Shown here: positions 51,528-59,057 of the stretch, in pieces | How positions within the stretch are numbered: position 1 is the stretch's first letter | How the letters are laid out: each line of letters opens with the position of its first letter | Assembly (NCBI RefSeq): GCF_900142375.1 | Contig: NZ_FRAR01000012.1 | Coordinates: forward strand, 1-64,000 | Reading direction: 5' to 3' | DNA length: 64,000 nt | Origin: Desulforamulus aeronauticus DSM 10349 | Lineage (GTDB): Bacteria; Bacillota; Desulfotomaculia; Desulfotomaculales; Desulfotomaculaceae | Program-made: the position numbers and the translations under genes | Notes under the pieces: generated by a model | Database searches by the model: none | Told to the model about the DNA's origin: nothing | The model's input: the letters and a program-made list of their open reading frames with translations, nothing else

Positions 51528-52565
51528 GTGATGAAGAAACTATACCAAGCCATGCTGGATTTTCTTGAACAGGGAAAAAGTTTTGTTCAGGCCACCATCC
51601 TAACTCAGTCCGGCTCAGCCCCACGTACCGCTGGGGCCAAGATGATCATTCTACCCGATCAATCCTTTCTGGGCACCATCGGGGGAGGATTGGTGGAAGC
51701 CAAGGTTCAGGAATTGGCGGTGGAGGTTTTTAAGACCAGACAAAGGGTAAGGAAAGAATTTAACCTTACGGGCAGTGAAGCCGGGCAGATGGACATGATT
51801 TGTGGTGGGAGGTTGGAAGTGCTGGTTGAACATCTGGATGCAACCAATGAGCAACTGCTGCCAGTCTATCAGGCTATGGTAAAGGCTATCGAAAATCGAC
51901 GCAGAGTGGTACTGGTAACGCCCTTAGAAGTAACGGATAGCAGTCAAACCTTTCTGATCAAGGAAGATCATTCTATTATCGGCACCTTTACCGGACCAAC
52001 AGAATGGGTTGAGAAGTTTGCCAGCTTGTCTGGTAGGTACCCGCAGGTAATCACCTTAGCGGGACAACGCTTTCTGGTGGAACCCATCACTTCCAATGGT
52101 ACGGTCTATATTTTCGGTGCAGGGCATGTCTCCCAGAAATTATCCTTGCTAACTACCTTCGTGGATTTTAGGACTGTCGTGTTGGATGACCGGGAGGAGT
52201 TTGCTAACCGCGGGCGTTTTCCGTCGGTGGATGAGGTGCTGGTTCTGGAAAGCTTTGAGCAGGCCTTTAAAGATCTGGAGATTGAGCGGGATAGTTATCT
52301 GATCATTGTTACCAGAGGACATGCCTACGACAAGGCCGTGTTGGCCCAGGCTCTTCGGACCAATGCCGGTTATATCGGCATGATTGGCAGCGAGAAAAAA
52401 CGGGACACCATTTACCGGGCGCTGCGGCAGGAAGGTTTTACAGAGGCAGATATGCAGCGGGTTCACTCCCCCATTGGGTTAGAAATTAAGGCGGAGACAC
52501 CGGAGGAGATTGCGGTTAGCATTACAGCGGAACTCATTAAAATCCGGTCAGGACAAAGCCGATGA
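51528..52565 (+). CDS. XdhC-family cofactor insertion protein
   Basis: A 345-residue XdhC/CoxI protein: N-terminal domain (GSAPRTAGAKMIILPDQSFL, GTIGGGLVEAKVQELA) and a C-terminal Rossmann-like domain (VYIFGAGHVSQKL, GMIGSEKKRDTIYR, GLEIKAETPEEIAVSI). XdhC family members bind molybdenum cofactor and help its sulfuration and insertion into xanthine-oxidase-family enzymes; here the likely client is the Mop-type hydroxylase. Start ATG after GGGGGGATCGTG. The next gene overlaps by 4 bases. Confidence 0.9.
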   Translation: MMKKLYQAMLDFLEQGKSFVQATILTQSGSAPRTAGAKMIILPDQSFLGTIGGGLVEAKVQELAVEVFKTRQRVRKEFNLTGSEAGQMDMICGGRLEVLVEHLDATNEQLLPVYQAMVKAIENRRRVVLVTPLEVTDSSQTFLIKEDHSIIGTFTGPTEWVEKFASLSGRYPQVITLAGQRFLVEPITSNGTVYIFGAGHVSQKLSLLTTFVDFRTVVLDDREEFANRGRFPSVDEVLVLESFEQAFKDLEIERDSYLIIVTRGHAYDKAVLAQALRTNAGYIGMIGSEKKRDTIYRALRQEGFTEADMQRVHSPIGLEIKAETPEEIAVSITAELIKIRSGQSR

Positions 52566-53746
52566 GTCAACGGAGAAACATTGGGGCGATTATCTTAGCG
52601 GCGGGATTTTCTTCCCGAATGGGTTCCTTTAAGCCGCTTTTACCCTTGGCAGGGAGTACAGTCATTGAGAAATCGGTGAGTGTCTTTCGGTCAATGGGTA
52701 TTCAAGAGATAACCGTTGTGGTAGGTCATCGGGCTAAAGAGCTTTTACCTGTGCTAAGCAGAATGGGAGTTAACATTATTTACAACCGCGATTACGCCAG
52801 TGGGATGTTCTCTTCGGTCAAGGCAGGTGTTAGTAGCATCAAAGCTTCTGTAGAGGCCTTCTTTTTATTGCCTGGAGATATTCCACTGGTTCGACCCGCG
52901 ACTGTTGCCAGATTAGTAGATGTTTACCTAAACTGTCCCTCCGGCATTATTTATCCTTGTTTCAAGGGTGAGCGAGGCCATCCGCCGTTGATCTCCGCCG
53001 GTTATCAAGCAGCCATTCTGGCCTGGGAAAAGGACGGGGGCCTACGGACTTTACTGGAAGAATTTGCAGCAGAGGCAAGGGATGTTGAAGTAACCGATCA
53101 GGGGGTGCTGCTGGATATGGATACGCCGGGCGATTATCAAAAAATCCGGGAGACTTTGCCCAGGGATACCATTCCTTCGATAAAGGATTGCTTGGCATTA
53201 CTAAAAAATGCAGCGGTACCTGCTAGCGTGACCCAACACTGCCAGGCCGTAGCAAAGGTGGCAAAAAAGATAGCCCAATCTTTAGGGGATGCGGGGTATC
53301 GGTTGGACACAGACCTAATTTTAGCTGCCGCCCTGCTGCACGACATTGCCCGGGAGAAACGGGAGCACGCACAGGTGGGTGCCCAGCACCTGCGGGAACT
53401 GGGGTATCCCAGGGTGGCTGAAATTGTTGCCAGTCATATGGACCTGCCATTACTGGAAGAGGAAATTATCAACGAAGCTTCCGTCGTTTATCTAGCGGAT
53501 AAGCTGGTAAAAGAAGATCGACTGGTTTTGCTAGAGCAAAGATTTCAGGAAATCTGCCAGAAATATTCCTCCGAAGAAGCGGCTTTTAATGCGGCAATCG
53601 GGAGATTGAATCAGGCGAAAAGGATTCAGCTTGCCATAGAGAGAGTGATAGAGCTTCCTTTGGAAAAGATTATTGGCCAGGGTAAGGGGTATCAAGATGG
53701 AACAAAGAATGATTTACTTAATCAGACATGGTGCTCTGGAGTCTAA
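52562..53746 (+). CDS. MobA-like NTP transferase fused to HD domain (DVU_1551-like)
   Basis: A 394-residue fusion. Residues 1-200 are a MobA/MocA-type nucleotidyltransferase (AIILAAGFSSRMGSFKPLLP, LPGDIPLVRPAT, GHPPLI), probably making molybdopterin cytosine dinucleotide. Residues 215-380 are an HD phosphohydrolase (LLHDIAREKREHAQVGAQHL and SHMDLP). The fusion could couple cofactor synthesis to turnover of a nucleotide. Start ATG overlaps XdhC by 4 bases; the histidine phosphatase overlaps its 3' end by about 50 bases. Confidence 0.85.
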   Translation: MSQRRNIGAIILAAGFSSRMGSFKPLLPLAGSTVIEKSVSVFRSMGIQEITVVVGHRAKELLPVLSRMGVNIIYNRDYASGMFSSVKAGVSSIKASVEAFFLLPGDIPLVRPATVARLVDVYLNCPSGIIYPCFKGERGHPPLISAGYQAAILAWEKDGGLRTLLEEFAAEARDVEVTDQGVLLDMDTPGDYQKIRETLPRDTIPSIKDCLALLKNAAVPASVTQHCQAVAKVAKKIAQSLGDAGYRLDTDLILAAALLHDIAREKREHAQVGAQHLRELGYPRVAEIVASHMDLPLLEEEIINEASVVYLADKLVKEDRLVLLEQRFQEICQKYSSEEAAFNAAIGRLNQAKRIQLAIERVIELPLEKIIGQGKGYQDGTKNDLLNQTWCSGV

Positions 53747-54323
53747 AGGTGGCAAAAGGTTTATTGGGCAGATTGATTTGCCATTAAGTGAAGAGGGACT
53801 TGTCCAGGCAAAGCGGTTAGGACAGGAGCTTAGTTGCCTTCGGCTGAGCCAAATTTTTTGTAGTGATTTACAGCGTTCCCGGGAGACTGCTGAAATCATT
53901 GCCGGCAAACACAACCTTGCCCCCATCCCTTGCCCGGAATTGCGGGAAATTTGCCTGGGGGAGTGGGAAGGGCGATACTTTGAAGAGATTCGCCGCAGAT
54001 TTCCGAATGAGTTTAACCAAAGGGGCAAGGATATCGTCAAGTTCTGTCCACCGGGGGGAGAAAGTTTTAATCAGTGTAGCCAGAGGGTTGTAGCCAAGTG
54101 GCAGCAAATTATGGAGAACTCCACAGGGAATATCCTAATTACCGGTCATGCAGGTGTCAACCGCTTAATTCTCTGTCATCTATTGGGTATACCTCTGGAG
54201 AACATTTTTTGCCTTAGTCAGGACTACGGTTGCCTGAACGTAATTAGTTATCGGGATCAAAAGTATCAGGTGAAAGCGCTCAATAAGGTAAGTAGGTTCA
54301 AGCGTTTACATAGCAACAATTAA
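53697..54323 (+). CDS. Histidine phosphatase family protein
   Basis: A 208-residue phosphatase with the catalytic LIRHGALESKGGKRFIGQ (RHG at the start), the second Arg in CSDLQRSRETAE, LREICLGEWEGRYFEEI and GHAGVNRLI. It resembles alpha-ribazole phosphatase or phosphoglycerate-mutase-like enzymes. Start ATG at 53697 with AAGGGG upstream is preferred to the longer frame from 53673; it overlaps the transferase gene. A role in nucleotide or cofactor dephosphorylation fits the operon. Confidence 0.82.
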   Translation: MEQRMIYLIRHGALESKGGKRFIGQIDLPLSEEGLVQAKRLGQELSCLRLSQIFCSDLQRSRETAEIIAGKHNLAPIPCPELREICLGEWEGRYFEEIRRRFPNEFNQRGKDIVKFCPPGGESFNQCSQRVVAKWQQIMENSTGNILITGHAGVNRLILCHLLGIPLENIFCLSQDYGCLNVISYRDQKYQVKALNKVSRFKRLHSNN

Positions 54324-54455
54324 ATTAATCGGCAATTTGCTTCACGCCTGTGATGACGGTGCCTTGTGCAGCAGTTTTCTAAAAAGTTAAAATATTTTCT
54401 AAAAATAAAGGATTATTCAGATAGTTATAGAATAATTTTATATTAGGTTTATTAC
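54324..54455 (+). other. AT-rich gap before the tandem riboswitches
   Basis: No gene or strong terminator. Must hold the riboswitch promoter, though I see no perfect -35/-10 pair. Confidence 0.4.
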
Positions 54456-54546
54456 CTCCGAGCTCTGTAACCTGTGATAGTAGATTATGGTTACTGCGGC
54501 CGTTAGGGTTTATCTGGAAACGGGTAAGCCTCCCGTGTGGAAAGGA
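54456..54546 (+). promoter_or_regulatory. Moco-family riboswitch, copy 4 (tandem, first)
   Basis: CTCCGAG, GGCCGTTAGGGTTT, GGAAAC, GCCTCCCGTGTGGAAAGGA. All core blocks are canonical. It has its own terminator at 54573. Confidence 0.95.
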
Positions 54547-54572
54547 TGGTAGCTTTATTAAGCTATGTCTTT

Positions 54573-54600
54573 AACCGCACGCTGGTGCGGTTTTTGTTTT
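54573..54600 (+). terminator. Terminator after riboswitch 4
   Basis: AACCGCAC / GTGCGGTT stem around GCTG, then TTTGTTTTT. Confidence 0.9.
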
Positions 54601-54629
54601 TATATAATAGATGTAGTGTTTTGACTGTT

Positions 54630-54721
54630 CTCCGAGCCATATTACCTGTAAGTGTTGGCTTATGGTGTTATGGCCGTTAGGGTTAGCTGGGAAACTGGTT
54701 AGCCTCCCTTGTGGAAAGGAG
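54630..54721 (+). promoter_or_regulatory. Moco-family riboswitch, copy 5 (tandem, second)
   Basis: CTCCGAG, GGCCGTTAGGGTTA, GGGAAACTGG, GCCTCCCTTGTGGAAAGGAG. Canonical. It follows copy 4 by about 80 bases and has its own terminator. Confidence 0.95.
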
Positions 54722-54747
54722 AGCCTTACCTACCTGAGTCTAAACGC

Positions 54748-54799
54748 GGGGTTGGTTCGTGCTCCTTTTCAAGGATACTGGCCAACCCTGTTATTTTTT
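54748..54799 (+). terminator. Terminator after riboswitch 5
   Basis: GGGTTGG / CCAACCC stem with inner CCTT / AAGG, then TTATTTTTT. Confidence 0.85.
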
Positions 54800-54876
54800 G
54801 ACTAGATTTCCGTCGGCACCTAAAGACTTGTCGTATCTTGAAGATAGATCACAGGTAAGCAAGCACGGTTTTCTAA
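54799..54876 (+). promoter_or_regulatory. Leader motif C
   Basis: ACTAGATTTCCGTCGGCACC, TAAAGACTTGTCGTATC and TCACAGGTAAGCAAGC align with the core of motifs A and B (for example TCCGCCGGCGTCTAAAGA). It sits between the riboswitch-5 terminator and the gene. Confidence 0.6.
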
Positions 54877-54891
54877 AGAGGTGGGTTGAAT

Positions 54892-55287
54892 TTGATTAAA
54901 TTAGGAAAATTATTGGTTTCCTTTCAACCCGGCGAGGTAGTTGGTCGCTACACACAAGGAGAAGAAGAGCTAAAAATAATTGCCGGAGCATTGGGGGATA
55001 TTACGGACAGAGTATTTGATATGTACTTTGAGTTTTCCCGCTTGGCAGATGAAGGAATCCTGGTAAGGGAAGAAAAAATTTATGGCAGAAGAAATATGCG
55101 GGTTTCTTTTTATTACCCCGGAGCATTATCTGTATCAACGGTCAGGCAAGTCATTATCAATAAGCTGCTAGATGAGTATTTACATTTACCAGATTATCCG
55201 CGGCCTGGCATCTATGTGGTACAAAACAAAAGAAAAGATCTTAGCCTATTGTGCAGAACCCTGGGTAAAACAGTTTGCCGGGCTTAA
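54892..55287 (+). CDS. Orphan 131-aa protein under tandem riboswitch control
   Basis: Reads MIKLGKLLVSFQPGEVVGRY ... RTLGKTVCRA from TTG 54892; an earlier TTG at 54886 is possible, but GAGGTG spacing favours 54892. It looks like a soluble alpha/beta protein with acidic middle (EEELKIIAGALGDITDRV) and a Cys near the end (CRTLGKTVC). I do not recognise a family. Two riboswitches and leader motif C precede it, which points to cofactor-related or metal-related duty. Confidence 0.7.
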   Translation: MIKLGKLLVSFQPGEVVGRYTQGEEELKIIAGALGDITDRVFDMYFEFSRLADEGILVREEKIYGRRNMRVSFYYPGALSVSTVRQVIINKLLDEYLHLPDYPRPGIYVVQNKRKDLSLLCRTLGKTVCRA

Positions 55288-55331
55288 ATTATATTTTAGA
55301 AACTATAAAACTTCTATATAATGAAAGTATA

Positions 55332-55399
55332 AGAAAAACTAAGGCTTTACCTGATGGACAACCTAAAGTTCACAGGCGGGCAACGCTCAGTTTTTCTAA
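55332..55399 (+). promoter_or_regulatory. Leader motif D
   Basis: AAAACT-AA-GGC can pair with GCT-C-AGTTTT; the middle has CCTGATGGACAACCTAAAG and CACAGGCGGGCAACG, matching ACCTAAAG and CACAGG of motif C. It is shorter than A-C and lies directly before the aldehyde dehydrogenase. Confidence 0.5.
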
Positions 55400-55420
55400 T
55401 ACTAAACATGAGGTGACGAT

Positions 55421-56968
55421 ATGGTAAGCGATTTTGTAAATGAACCCTTTCTCAATCTAACCGATGAACAGGTGGTTACTCATTTTAAAAAGGCACTGGA
55501 GCAGGTAGGGTCTCAACTTGGGGGAAATTACCCCCTAATCATTAATGGTGAAGAAATTTACACCGAAGAGAAAATCACTTCTCTGAACCCATCCTTGAGT
55601 GATCAAGTGGTTGGTTATGTTGCTAAAGCATCTCTGGAACAGGCAGAGCTGGCTCTTAGTAGCGCTGAAAAGGCTTTCGGCACATGGTCAAAGGTAAAAC
55701 CGCAGGAACGAGCAGAGTATCTTTTTAAAGCCGCAGCGATCATGCGGGAAAGAAAATATGAACTTTCTAGCTGGCTGATTTACGAAGCCGGTAAAAATTG
55801 GGCTGAGGCAGATGCAGATACAGCCGAGGCTATTGATTTTTTAGAGTTTTATGCCCGGGAAATGCACCGTCTAGCCAGTCCCCAACCTCTGGTCAAAATA
55901 CCCGGAGAACAAAATGAATTGGTTTATCTCCCCCTTGGAGTAGGCGTTGTTATTCCACCCTGGAATTTCCCCTTAGCGATTATGGCGGGTATGACTGCTG
56001 CGGCCATAGTAGCGGGTAACACTGTGGTTTTGAAGCCTGCCAGCAACACTCCGGTCATTGCGGCTATCTTCATGAACATTCTTAAAGAAGTAGGTTTACC
56101 GGAGGGTGTGGTAAACTATCTGCCGGGCAGCGGCGGGACCATTGGTGATTTCCTGGTCAGCAGCCCCAAAACGAGATTTATTAACTTTACCGGTTCCAAG
56201 GAAGTAGGCTTAAGAATTAATGAGTTGGCTGCCAAAATGGTTGCGGGGCAGCGGCATATTAAACGCGTTACTGCCGAAATGGGTGGTAAAGATTGTATTG
56301 TTGTAGACAACACTGCAGATATAGAGGCGGCGGCCACAGCAATTGTTGCTTCCTCCTTTGGTTTTCAAGGGCAGAAATGTTCTGCTTGCTCCCGGGCCAT
56401 CATTGTTAAAGATGTATACGACCAAGTGGTTCAACTAGTGGTGCAAAAAGCTGCACAGCTGACCATTGGTACGGCTGTCGAGAATTACCCCGTTGGCCCT
56501 GTTACAGATAAAAGTTCCCTAAATAGAATTAAGTCCTATATAGAAACAGGTAAAAATGAAGGGGACCTGTTGTTGGGGGGTAATACGCTGGAAAGTATGG
56601 GAGGCTACTATATTGAGCCTACTATCTTTGGTAATGTCTCACCCAACGCTGTCATTGCCCAGGAAGAGATATTCGGGCCGGTACTGGCTGTAATCAAAGC
56701 AGACGATTTCAACCAGGCCCTGGAGATTGCCAATAACACTGAATATGGCCTGACGGGAGCATTATTTTCCCAGGATCGCAGCCATTTAGAAAGGGCCAGA
56801 AGTGAGTTCCATGTAGGAAATCTATACTTTAACCGTAAATGTACTGGTGCTTTGGTGGGAGTTCATCCCTTTGGTGGATTCAACATGTCCGGTACCGATT
56901 CTAAAGCAGGTGGCCGGGATTATTTGCTGTTGTTTACACAGGCAAAGGTGGTTTCCGAAAAGCTCTAA
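55421..56968 (+). CDS. 1-pyrroline-5-carboxylate-type aldehyde dehydrogenase (RocA-like)
   Basis: A 515-residue aldehyde dehydrogenase, the same length as B. subtilis RocA. Seen: PPWNFPLAIMAGM, NFTGSKEVGLRINE, the catalytic Glu in TAEMGGKDCIVV and Cys in FQGQKCSACSR, then PIDQEEIFGPVL-type QEEIFGPVLAVI and GGFNMSGTDSKAGG. It would oxidise glutamate-gamma-semialdehyde or a related aldehyde with NAD. No proline dehydrogenase is near, so other aldehydes are possible. Start ATG after GAGGTGACGAT; preceded by leader motif D. Confidence 0.85.
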   Translation: MVSDFVNEPFLNLTDEQVVTHFKKALEQVGSQLGGNYPLIINGEEIYTEEKITSLNPSLSDQVVGYVAKASLEQAELALSSAEKAFGTWSKVKPQERAEYLFKAAAIMRERKYELSSWLIYEAGKNWAEADADTAEAIDFLEFYAREMHRLASPQPLVKIPGEQNELVYLPLGVGVVIPPWNFPLAIMAGMTAAAIVAGNTVVLKPASNTPVIAAIFMNILKEVGLPEGVVNYLPGSGGTIGDFLVSSPKTRFINFTGSKEVGLRINELAAKMVAGQRHIKRVTAEMGGKDCIVVDNTADIEAAATAIVASSFGFQGQKCSACSRAIIVKDVYDQVVQLVVQKAAQLTIGTAVENYPVGPVTDKSSLNRIKSYIETGKNEGDLLLGGNTLESMGGYYIEPTIFGNVSPNAVIAQEEIFGPVLAVIKADDFNQALEIANNTEYGLTGALFSQDRSHLERARSEFHVGNLYFNRKCTGALVGVHPFGGFNMSGTDSKAGGRDYLLLFTQAKVVSEKL

Positions 56969-57027
56969 TCCTGTTTTGTACCTTATTTTAATTCGCTTTC
57001 ATGTAATGTTAATATAAACGCGCCTGT

Positions 57028-57058
57028 TCCCCCGGCCTGAACCGGGGGACTTTTTTTG
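57028..57058 (+). terminator. Rho-independent terminator
   Basis: CCCCCGG / CCGGGGG followed by ACTTTTTTT. Confidence 0.9.
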
Positions 57059-57061
57059 CCT

Positions 57062-57601
57062 TTAATGAAGTATGATTTCTTCTGGTTGTGCGTCCTGATA
57101 AGTGCTTGCCCAGGAATTTTTTAACCAGGAGTTATCCTCCATTAGTTTCGGGAGCAGTTCCTTAACCTCGCTGACCAATAGCGCAATTTGTGGATAGGCC
57201 TGTAATGTTCCTCTCACCACGATGGGGCGTCCAAAGCTAACCCACTTAAGACGTCGGGAAGTAAAACCGCCGATTTTCATGAGTGTGTTAATCGTCCCCA
57301 AAGTACTCACCATCAGCAGTTCATGTGGGTTACCTCCCGCTAATCTATGCATATCGCGAATCGCCGGAACCACAACCGGGCTGGCATATTGGCAACTGAG
57401 GGTATAAACGTTGTTGCCCCATTCATCGGTGCCAGCATAAATAATCCTGCCGTAATCAGCTTTGGTAATGTTATCAAACTTTTTCATTTTAAATAACTCT
57501 GCCGGCTGGGGGCTTCCTTCTTGGGGTAGGACATTTAGGTGGATGCCCGCAGCGGTTTGTACAGAGTGAGCTCCTCCGACATCATAGTAAATAATTAACA
57601 T
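57062..57601 (-). CDS. DUF3189 family protein
   Basis: A 179-residue protein starting LIIYYDVGGAHSVQTAAGIH, with DYGRIIYAGTDEWGNNVYTL in the middle, the DUF3189 pattern of unknown function in sporulating Firmicutes. ATG 57601 with GAGGTG upstream is preferred over GTG 57607. It is soluble with an Asp/His-rich early segment. Convergent with the aldehyde dehydrogenase. Confidence 0.8.
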   Translation of the reverse strand: MLIIYYDVGGAHSVQTAAGIHLNVLPQEGSPQPAELFKMKKFDNITKADYGRIIYAGTDEWGNNVYTLSCQYASPVVVPAIRDMHRLAGGNPHELLMVSTLGTINTLMKIGGFTSRRLKWVSFGRPIVVRGTLQAYPQIALLVSEVKELLPKLMEDNSWLKNSWASTYQDAQPEEIILH

Positions 57602-57769
57602 CAACACATCACCTCATCTACTAGCCTACCCAGATTGATACTGATTAGTAATTTTTAGATAGGTACGGCTGACATTTCTAATCAAATTCTAATGTTCTAC
57701 TAATTAGGCTCTAGCTTTCCCTTCCTATAATAATCTTGTAAATAAAAACTTGCTTGGAGGGGTTACAAA

Positions 57770-58234
57770 ATGACATTTAATTTAAATCACATTGACGAAT
57801 TAAAGAAAAGAGCCAACGTGAGTTACGGAGATGCCAAAGAAGCACTGGAACAATGTAACGGTGATTTACTAGAGGCCTTAATTTATTTGGAACAACAAAA
57901 CAAAATTAAACCGGAACAAAATGATAGTTGTACTTTTCTTACCAAATGCAAAAATCTGCTTAAAAAAGGAAACAACACCCGGTTTGTGATTACGAAGAAA
58001 GGCAGCACAGTTCTCGATTTGTCGGTAACCGTCTCCGTTATCATAACAGCATTTGCCTCCTACATCGTTATTCCGGTACTTCTATTGGCTTTGTTTACCG
58101 GGCATAGAATGAAGTTTGAAGGGAAAGCTGGAGACGACAGTACGGTAAATAAAGCATTTACTAAATTATCCAATGCAGTTGATTTGGCTAAAAAGAAATT
58201 AATGGATGAAGAACCCACTGTAACTCAGCAATAA
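57770..58234 (+). CDS. DUF4342 protein with UBA-like start
   Basis: A 154-residue protein. Residues 5-45 (LNHIDELKKRANVSYGDAKE ... LLEALIYLEQ) form a UBA-like helical bundle, and residues 70-120 hold the DUF4342 membrane segment (VLDLSVTVSVIITAFASYIV). Likely membrane anchored; function unknown. Start ATG after TTGGAGGGGTTAC. Confidence 0.8.
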   Translation: MTFNLNHIDELKKRANVSYGDAKEALEQCNGDLLEALIYLEQQNKIKPEQNDSCTFLTKCKNLLKKGNNTRFVITKKGSTVLDLSVTVSVIITAFASYIVIPVLLLALFTGHRMKFEGKAGDDSTVNKAFTKLSNAVDLAKKKLMDEEPTVTQQ

Positions 58235-58255
58235 ATTTGTTCAGTTTACTGAAAA

Positions 58256-58297
58256 GGGAGTGGCGCAAAACTGCTTTTTTGCACCACTTCCTTTTTC
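58256..58297 (+). terminator. Rho-independent terminator
   Basis: GGAGTGG-GCAAAA / TTTTGC-CCACTTCC type stem followed by CTTTTTC. Confidence 0.8.
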
Positions 58298-58373
58298 ATT
58301 ATGTCCTTTGCGCCATGAACGGGTATAATGACAGTATTGTTTGCACTTTTAATATGATTTTGGAGGAATTTTA

Positions 58374-59057
58374 ATGAATGAACAAAAAATTCTTCTCATT
58401 GAGGATGAAGTGAAAATATCTCGCTTTTTGGAACTGGAACTGAAGCATGAAGGATATCAAGTTGAGCAAGCCTATGATGGCAGAACCGGGTTGACAAAAG
58501 CACTGGATGGAGACTTTGCTTTAATTATCTTGGATATCATGCTGCCTTCTATCAACGGTTTGGAAATATTAAGAAGAATACGGAAAAACTCAGATATTCC
58601 TGTGATTATGCTGACAGCTAAGGATGAGACGATGGATAAGGTCATGGGATTGGATATGGGTGCGGATGACTATATTACCAAACCTTTTGCCATCGAGGAA
58701 CTGTTGGCAAGAATTAGAGTTGCTTTAAAGAGAAAAGCACAAGTCATGAAAAGTAGCCTTTTAGAGGTAAATGAGTTACGACTAGATTTGGACAAGTACT
58801 CGGTTTCCTATAACCAGCACCCGATTGAATTAACCAAAAGAGAATTTGATTTACTGAAATATCTTTTGGAAAACAAGAACATTGTCCTCACCAGGGAAAA
58901 ACTTGTTGAAGCAGTCTGGGGGTATGATTATATGGGGGATACCAACATTGTAGATGTATACATTAGATACCTCAGGAGTAAAATTGATGATCGATTTAAC
59001 CACAAGATCATTCATACGGTCCGAGGGGTGGGATACCTGCTAAAAGATGAAGAATAA
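58374..59057 (+). CDS. OmpR-family response regulator, second pair
   Basis: A 227-residue regulator with LIEDEVKISRFL, the phospho-Asp in LIILDIMLPS, MLTAKDETMDKVMG, ITKPFAIEELL and a winged helix (REFDLLKYLLENKNIVLTRE, IVDVYIRYLRSKI). Closest in style to ArlR/CssR-type regulators. Start ATG after TGGAGGAATTTTA. It overlaps the kinase gene by 11 bases. Confidence 0.92.
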   Translation: MNEQKILLIEDEVKISRFLELELKHEGYQVEQAYDGRTGLTKALDGDFALIILDIMLPSINGLEILRRIRKNSDIPVIMLTAKDETMDKVMGLDMGADDYITKPFAIEELLARIRVALKRKAQVMKSSLLEVNELRLDLDKYSVSYNQHPIELTKREFDLLKYLLENKNIVLTREKLVEAVWGYDYMGDTNIVDVYIRYLRSKIDDRFNHKIIHTVRGVGYLLKDEE

